64,000 nucleotides of DNA. Source: Tamarix chinensis. Taxonomy: Eukaryota > Streptophyta > Magnoliopsida > Caryophyllales > Tamaricaceae. The notes under the pieces were generated by a model that saw nothing but the letters and a program-made list of their open reading frames with translations, searched no databases and was not told where the DNA came from. The translations under genes and the position numbers were made by a program. Where the stretch lies: assembly GCA_030549775.1 (NCBI GenBank), contig CM060177.1, forward strand, positions 93,310,736 through 93,374,735, read 5' to 3'. Position 1 is the stretch's first letter. Each line of letters begins with the position of its first letter. Positions 60,656-64,000 of this stretch are shown here, one piece after another.

Positions 60656-62426
60656 ATGTGCAGTTGTACTGAAACAACTTTTAAGAAATCAGTGATATGG
60701 TTATGACTTATGATAGTGGTGATGATTCAAATAAAAGTAAGTTTTAAAATACGAAGAACTGATTTTCAAATACAGCTGTAATAAAAAATTAGTTATTGAA
60801 AACAAGAAACAAAAAAACTGAAAACCATACTCTACATATCCTTAATGCTGTAACACTTTCACCCCAAGTTAGCTTATATATTCTAGTTGGATCAATAATA
60901 ATCAAAGATGAACAAGGCAAGGGTTGAATAGCAAACTAGATCAAATTGCGTATTCAAATGTGTCATCTTATATGATGTCAAGATAAGATTAGTTTTGAGT
61001 TTGGTTTGGATTTGGGTTGGAGTCCGGTTCAAGTTCCGATACGGTTAGTGTCAGGTTTGGGTTAGTTTGGATACAGATTGTTGTCATGGAGGCTGAACTT
61101 GTGCAGGTTTTGGTTTGTGTCAGGTTGTTTTGGATTTTGGATCAATATACACCTTTTCTGTTTTTGGATCAAAATCATGTACAGGTTGGGTATTCGGTTC
61201 GGGGTTAGCTTTGTCAGGTATAGTTATCAATATTCAACACCATGGGCTGGTCAACTTCTACCCTGGCCATTGTTGCTGCCACTTTCATCAGTCTTTACGT
61301 ATTTTCTTATCCTTCTTCAATCTCTTGTTTCCTCCTTTCCTGTGTCACTTTTTCATATATAAGAGAAGGTAATGAAATTACTGTATGTGTTAAGGATCCA
61401 AAACTCAAATATATATATACTCATGTTTGGTAAATGCTTGCAAGTCAAAGTTTGTGCAATTGTTAGTAGGAATGTTGAGTTCAATGGAAAAAAACCAGAA
61501 ACAAGAGAAACAAATTGTATGATAATAAGGATAATAATTAGTTTGATTCAAAGGTTATGGACATGGAGCAGACATTTGATGTATAGGCCATAAAGGACTC
61601 AATTTGATATATATTGAACAATTTTGGTAGTGAGCATACAAAAAAAAAAAAAAAAAGAATACTCTGAGCTATTGAATGCAATCCTAAATTAGGATTTGCA
61701 TATGAAATTTAAGGTTCTTGATGGTTCAAATAGTGATTTTGAATTTTGCAAGAAACTTTGATCGACAGTGCACGTTATTTATACCATTCTGTAGCTGTAA
61801 ACAACAGAGACTATCTGTGGAAGATCCTGCAGTTGAATTGACCACTATCTGGTATCACATTGACCATGAGCTTTATCTGATGGAATGACCATGACAGTCT
61901 TTAACAAAAAGTTGAGAAAGCAATCAATTTTTGGCGTAATCCATGAAAATGACACACCTTCCATGGATGAATCCACTTAATCTATACAGATAATGTTATT
62001 CTGACTGGAAGTCTGTCAAGGAAGTGACACTTCTTGGCTATGCTACCTTATGCCCTTCCTGGAAATTGTTCTTGTCAGATTGTAGTTCTGGAGGACAAGC
62101 CTTTTATGTCTCGGTCTTTCTGAAGCAAGTGTGACAGCCTTTGATCCAACACAGAATTATGTTTGAATTGTTCCTTTAACTGATTGATCGGCTTCTTTTG
62201 CGTTGGGACTTATTGGTATGAGTATGACATTTTGGGCTTTTGTTTTTCATTTTAAGCCGAACAAGGGTGTAAAAAGGGCAATTTTCTGTTTAATTGTTAC
62301 ATTTTTGTAAAGGAGAAAGTGTTCTGATATCACGGTTCTGTTTATTTGTTTTGAAACCTTCTTCTTGTTCTCTTAAAGTATTGCTCGCACTTATGCATTT
62401 AGTTCTTTTTCCGGTTGGATGAGCAG
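60286..62426 (+). other. Probable 5' UTR intron
   Basis: It opens with GTAAGT-like sequence and could end at GATGAGCAG (62418-62426), 24 bases before the start codon. It holds GGTTTGGGTT/CGGTTC-rich repeats at 60980-61210, a poly(A) run at 61640-61655 and short unrelated frames (61017-61593). Another splice choice inside it is possible. Confidence 0.35.
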
Positions 62427-62450
62427 GTGTCTCCACTGGATCCAGCAGTT

Positions 62451-63347
62451 ATGCACGACTCTAGGAATGGGAAGATTAGCGGCCAATCCAAATGCTGGGT
62501 AATAGGTAACTTAGGTGCTTGTCTTCGAAAATGCTTGTTTTCTGTTCTTTCTGTGGGTCCTATCCCGGATCATATTGCCTTCATTATGGATGGAAACCGA
62601 AGATATGCCAAGAAACGCAACATAGTGAAAGGGACTGGCCACAGGTTAGGGTTTACAGCACTCATGTCCATGTTGAAGTACTGCTATGAGTTGGGTGTAA
62701 AGTATGTCACCATATATGCCTTCAGCATCGACAATTTCAAGAGACCTCAAGAAGAAGTTCAGTCTTTGATGGAACTTATACTGGAGAAAATAGAAGGATT
62801 AGTTAAGGAAGAGAGCATTGTGAATCAGTATGGTGTAAGAGTTCACTTTGCTGGAAACTTGATGTTATTAGAGGAACCAGTAAGGTTAGCTGCCGAGAAG
62901 GCAATGCTAGCAACTGCCAAGAATTCTAAAGCAGTGCTCTCAATCTGTATTGCTTATACTTCTACTAATGAGATCGTCCATGGTGTTCAACAATCTTGTG
63001 AAGAAAAATGGGATGAGCTTAAAGTCCGAGATGCAAGTGGCGCTGGATATGGATTGACTTGGTGCAAAGGCAGTGGAACTGATGGTAATTATCATGACGG
63101 TGGCTGTATAGGTGTGGTAGATATTGAGAAGCATATGTATATGGGAGTTGCACCTAATCCTGACATCTTGATACGTACTTCTGGTGAGACACGTTTGAGT
63201 AATTTTCTTCTGTGGCAGAGTGGGTGCTGCTTATTGTACTCCCCATCATCTCTCTGGCCCGAGATTAGTCTTTGGAATCTTGTTTGGGCAGTATTGAACT
63301 TCCAACGGAATCATTCCTACCTCGAAAAGAAAAAGAATCAGATATGA
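62451..63347 (+). CDS. Cis-prenyltransferase (dehydrodolichyl diphosphate synthase type)
   Basis: A 298-residue UPP-synthase-family enzyme. It should add isopentenyl units in cis to farnesyl diphosphate to build dolichol-type polyprenyl diphosphate at the ER. Visible landmarks: GPIPDHIAFIMDGNRRYAKK (catalytic Asp47 in MDGNRR), GHRLGF at 64-68, YAFSIDNFKRP at 89-99, CIAYTSTNEIV at 166-176, and RTSGETRLSNFLLWQ at 242-256, all intact. It lacks the C-terminal RxG motif and ends SYLEKKK, as in plant and animal DHDDS-type subunits, which work with a Lew1/NgBR-type partner. It most resembles Arabidopsis At2g17570-type and rubber-tree HRT-like proteins. The frame is open upstream to 62415 but the first ATG is at 62451, matching the family's usual N-terminal length. 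The coding region has no intron. Its base composition is more balanced than the flanks. Confidence 0.93.
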   Translation: MHDSRNGKISGQSKCWVIGNLGACLRKCLFSVLSVGPIPDHIAFIMDGNRRYAKKRNIVKGTGHRLGFTALMSMLKYCYELGVKYVTIYAFSIDNFKRPQEEVQSLMELILEKIEGLVKEESIVNQYGVRVHFAGNLMLLEEPVRLAAEKAMLATAKNSKAVLSICIAYTSTNEIVHGVQQSCEEKWDELKVRDASGAGYGLTWCKGSGTDGNYHDGGCIGVVDIEKHMYMGVAPNPDILIRTSGETRLSNFLLWQSGCCLLYSPSSLWPEISLWNLVWAVLNFQRNHSYLEKKKNQI

Positions 63348-63445
63348 ACCATAGGGTAGTTTGCGATGTAGTATTGCTGATACTTTACGACGTTCTAGCG
63401 TTGTCGCTCGTCTGTATGGCATATTCAAGAGCACCATAGCCCTCA

Positions 63446-63451
63446 AATAAA
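63446..63451 (+). terminator. Possible poly(A) signal AATAAA
   Basis: About 100 bases after the stop codon. It is one of two AATAAA candidates for the cis-prenyltransferase mRNA. Confidence 0.35.
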
Positions 63452-63554
63452 CCTGCAACATTTATATGGTGCCAACTTAGTTTCTAAATAGGTGATCATA
63501 GCTCGTTCAATTCTATACTGCTCCGGTTGCAGCGTTGTATCATCAATTTTGGCA

Positions 63555-63560
63555 AATAAA
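63555..63560 (+). terminator. Possible poly(A) signal AATAAA
   Basis: AATAAA about 210 bases after the stop, followed by T-rich and GT-rich sequence. A more usual 3' UTR length for a plant gene than the nearer candidate. Confidence 0.45.
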
Positions 63561-63599
63561 TATGAGTCCTACATCAGTGCCGTAAAATGCAATTTTGGT

Positions 63600-64000
63600 G
63601 CAGGCAAGAGCAATTTTGATTAGTATTTCCTATTCATCTGGTGGCCGAATGCATCTGGTAGTTAAAAATTTATTGTTAAATCATTTTTATTACATTAAAA
63701 AAGGGTAGTTAAAATGTGTTTTTTAAGGATACGTCAGGTGAGGACTCCGGTGCACGGGGTGGGGTGGGGACTGAACCACGGGGTTTTGACCACCTATTCG
63801 CGGGAGATTTCCGGCTAAAAACATGTTATAAATCGTATCAAAATGATAGAAAAACTTTTATAGGATTTCTAGCCTCTAAAAAACCAGTGATTGAAAAATT
63901 AGACCGGCCTAGCTGATTTAATTGGTCCGATTGGATATTGGATTATCTACATGTATGAAACTTTCTGATTTTAAAATTATCTATATGTACGAAACTTTTT
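63600..64000. other. Downstream intergenic DNA
   Basis: A G-rich patch (CACGGGGTGGGGTGGGGAC near 63755) stands out from AT-rich surroundings. A word pair TATCTACATGTATGAAACTTT / TATCTATATGTACGAAACTTT is repeated in tandem at about 63945 and 63980. Nothing gene-like. Confidence 0.4.

Noticed and set aside
61017..61593. Set of five overlapping small frames in the probable intron
   Set aside because: They overlap in three frames, have no similarity to known proteins and lie in GGTTTGG-type repeats. Chance frames are the simplest reading.
62415..62450. Upstream extension of the cis-prenyltransferase frame
   Set aside because: The frame is open but begins with TTG, not ATG. A splice acceptor-like GAGCAG lies within it, and the ATG at 62451 gives the usual family N-terminus.

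Overview
The window reads as plant (angiosperm) nuclear DNA. It is AT-rich, has no operons, and is packed with Ty3/gypsy and Ty1/copia retrotransposon remnants, solo LTRs and MITEs. Only one gene looks intact: a single-exon-CDS cis-prenyltransferase of the dehydrodolichyl diphosphate synthase type near the right end (62451-63347). The genus cannot be told from the sequence alone. All calls come from reading by eye; no alignment or search was run.

Layout. 1-13240: nested long LTRs of one gypsy family (family A), all reading on the minus strand. An LTR entering from the left (1-7267) is interrupted by a solo LTR at 861-4898 (TSD ACTAT) and by an LTR-like insert at 4935-5722. It sits in an older LTR (7268-9691 and on), which is cut again by a solo LTR at 9697-13124 (TSD ATAAG). 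13240-17070: AT-rich DNA with a long-armed palindromic MITE, a degenerate minisatellite and three tRNA-like (SINE-type) heads. 17070-43385: one decayed minus-strand copia element split by two insertions. The first is a solo LTR (21022-36453, TSD AGTGA/AGTAA), which itself holds a full gypsy element with two LTRs (22485-30138, plus strand, gag-pol full of stops) and a young solo LTR (31188-35810, TSD TAGGT). The second is a family A element with pol remnants (37015-43330, TSD AAACA/AAACT). 43386-56524: Tourist-like and hAT-like MITEs and a plus-strand relative of family A (44381-50750 and a fragment at 54440-56524), with a perfect 206-bp tandem duplication at 53434-53845.

56525-64000: the gene neighbourhood. 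A large imperfect inverted repeat (56525-58046 against 59983-60655) brings a second, reversed copy of the probable 5' UTR and first splice donor of the cis-prenyltransferase gene upstream of it. The gene probably has an untranslated first exon ending at 60285, an intron of about 2.1 kb, and one coding exon.

The family A/B LTRs are long (3.1-4.6 kb) and share an internal design: TGTAACACCCC/GGGATATTACA-type ends, a TTACCGCCAC block near one end, arrays of short CCACTA...TAGTGG hairpins, tandem repeats, a TATA box and a leader that is rich in C and T on the transcribed strand. The youngest copy keeps a cluster of CpG-rich motifs upstream of its TATA box. The less ordinary signals here are this LTR architecture, the inverted repeat at the gene, and the tandem duplication. 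I found no evidence for a new enzymatic system.
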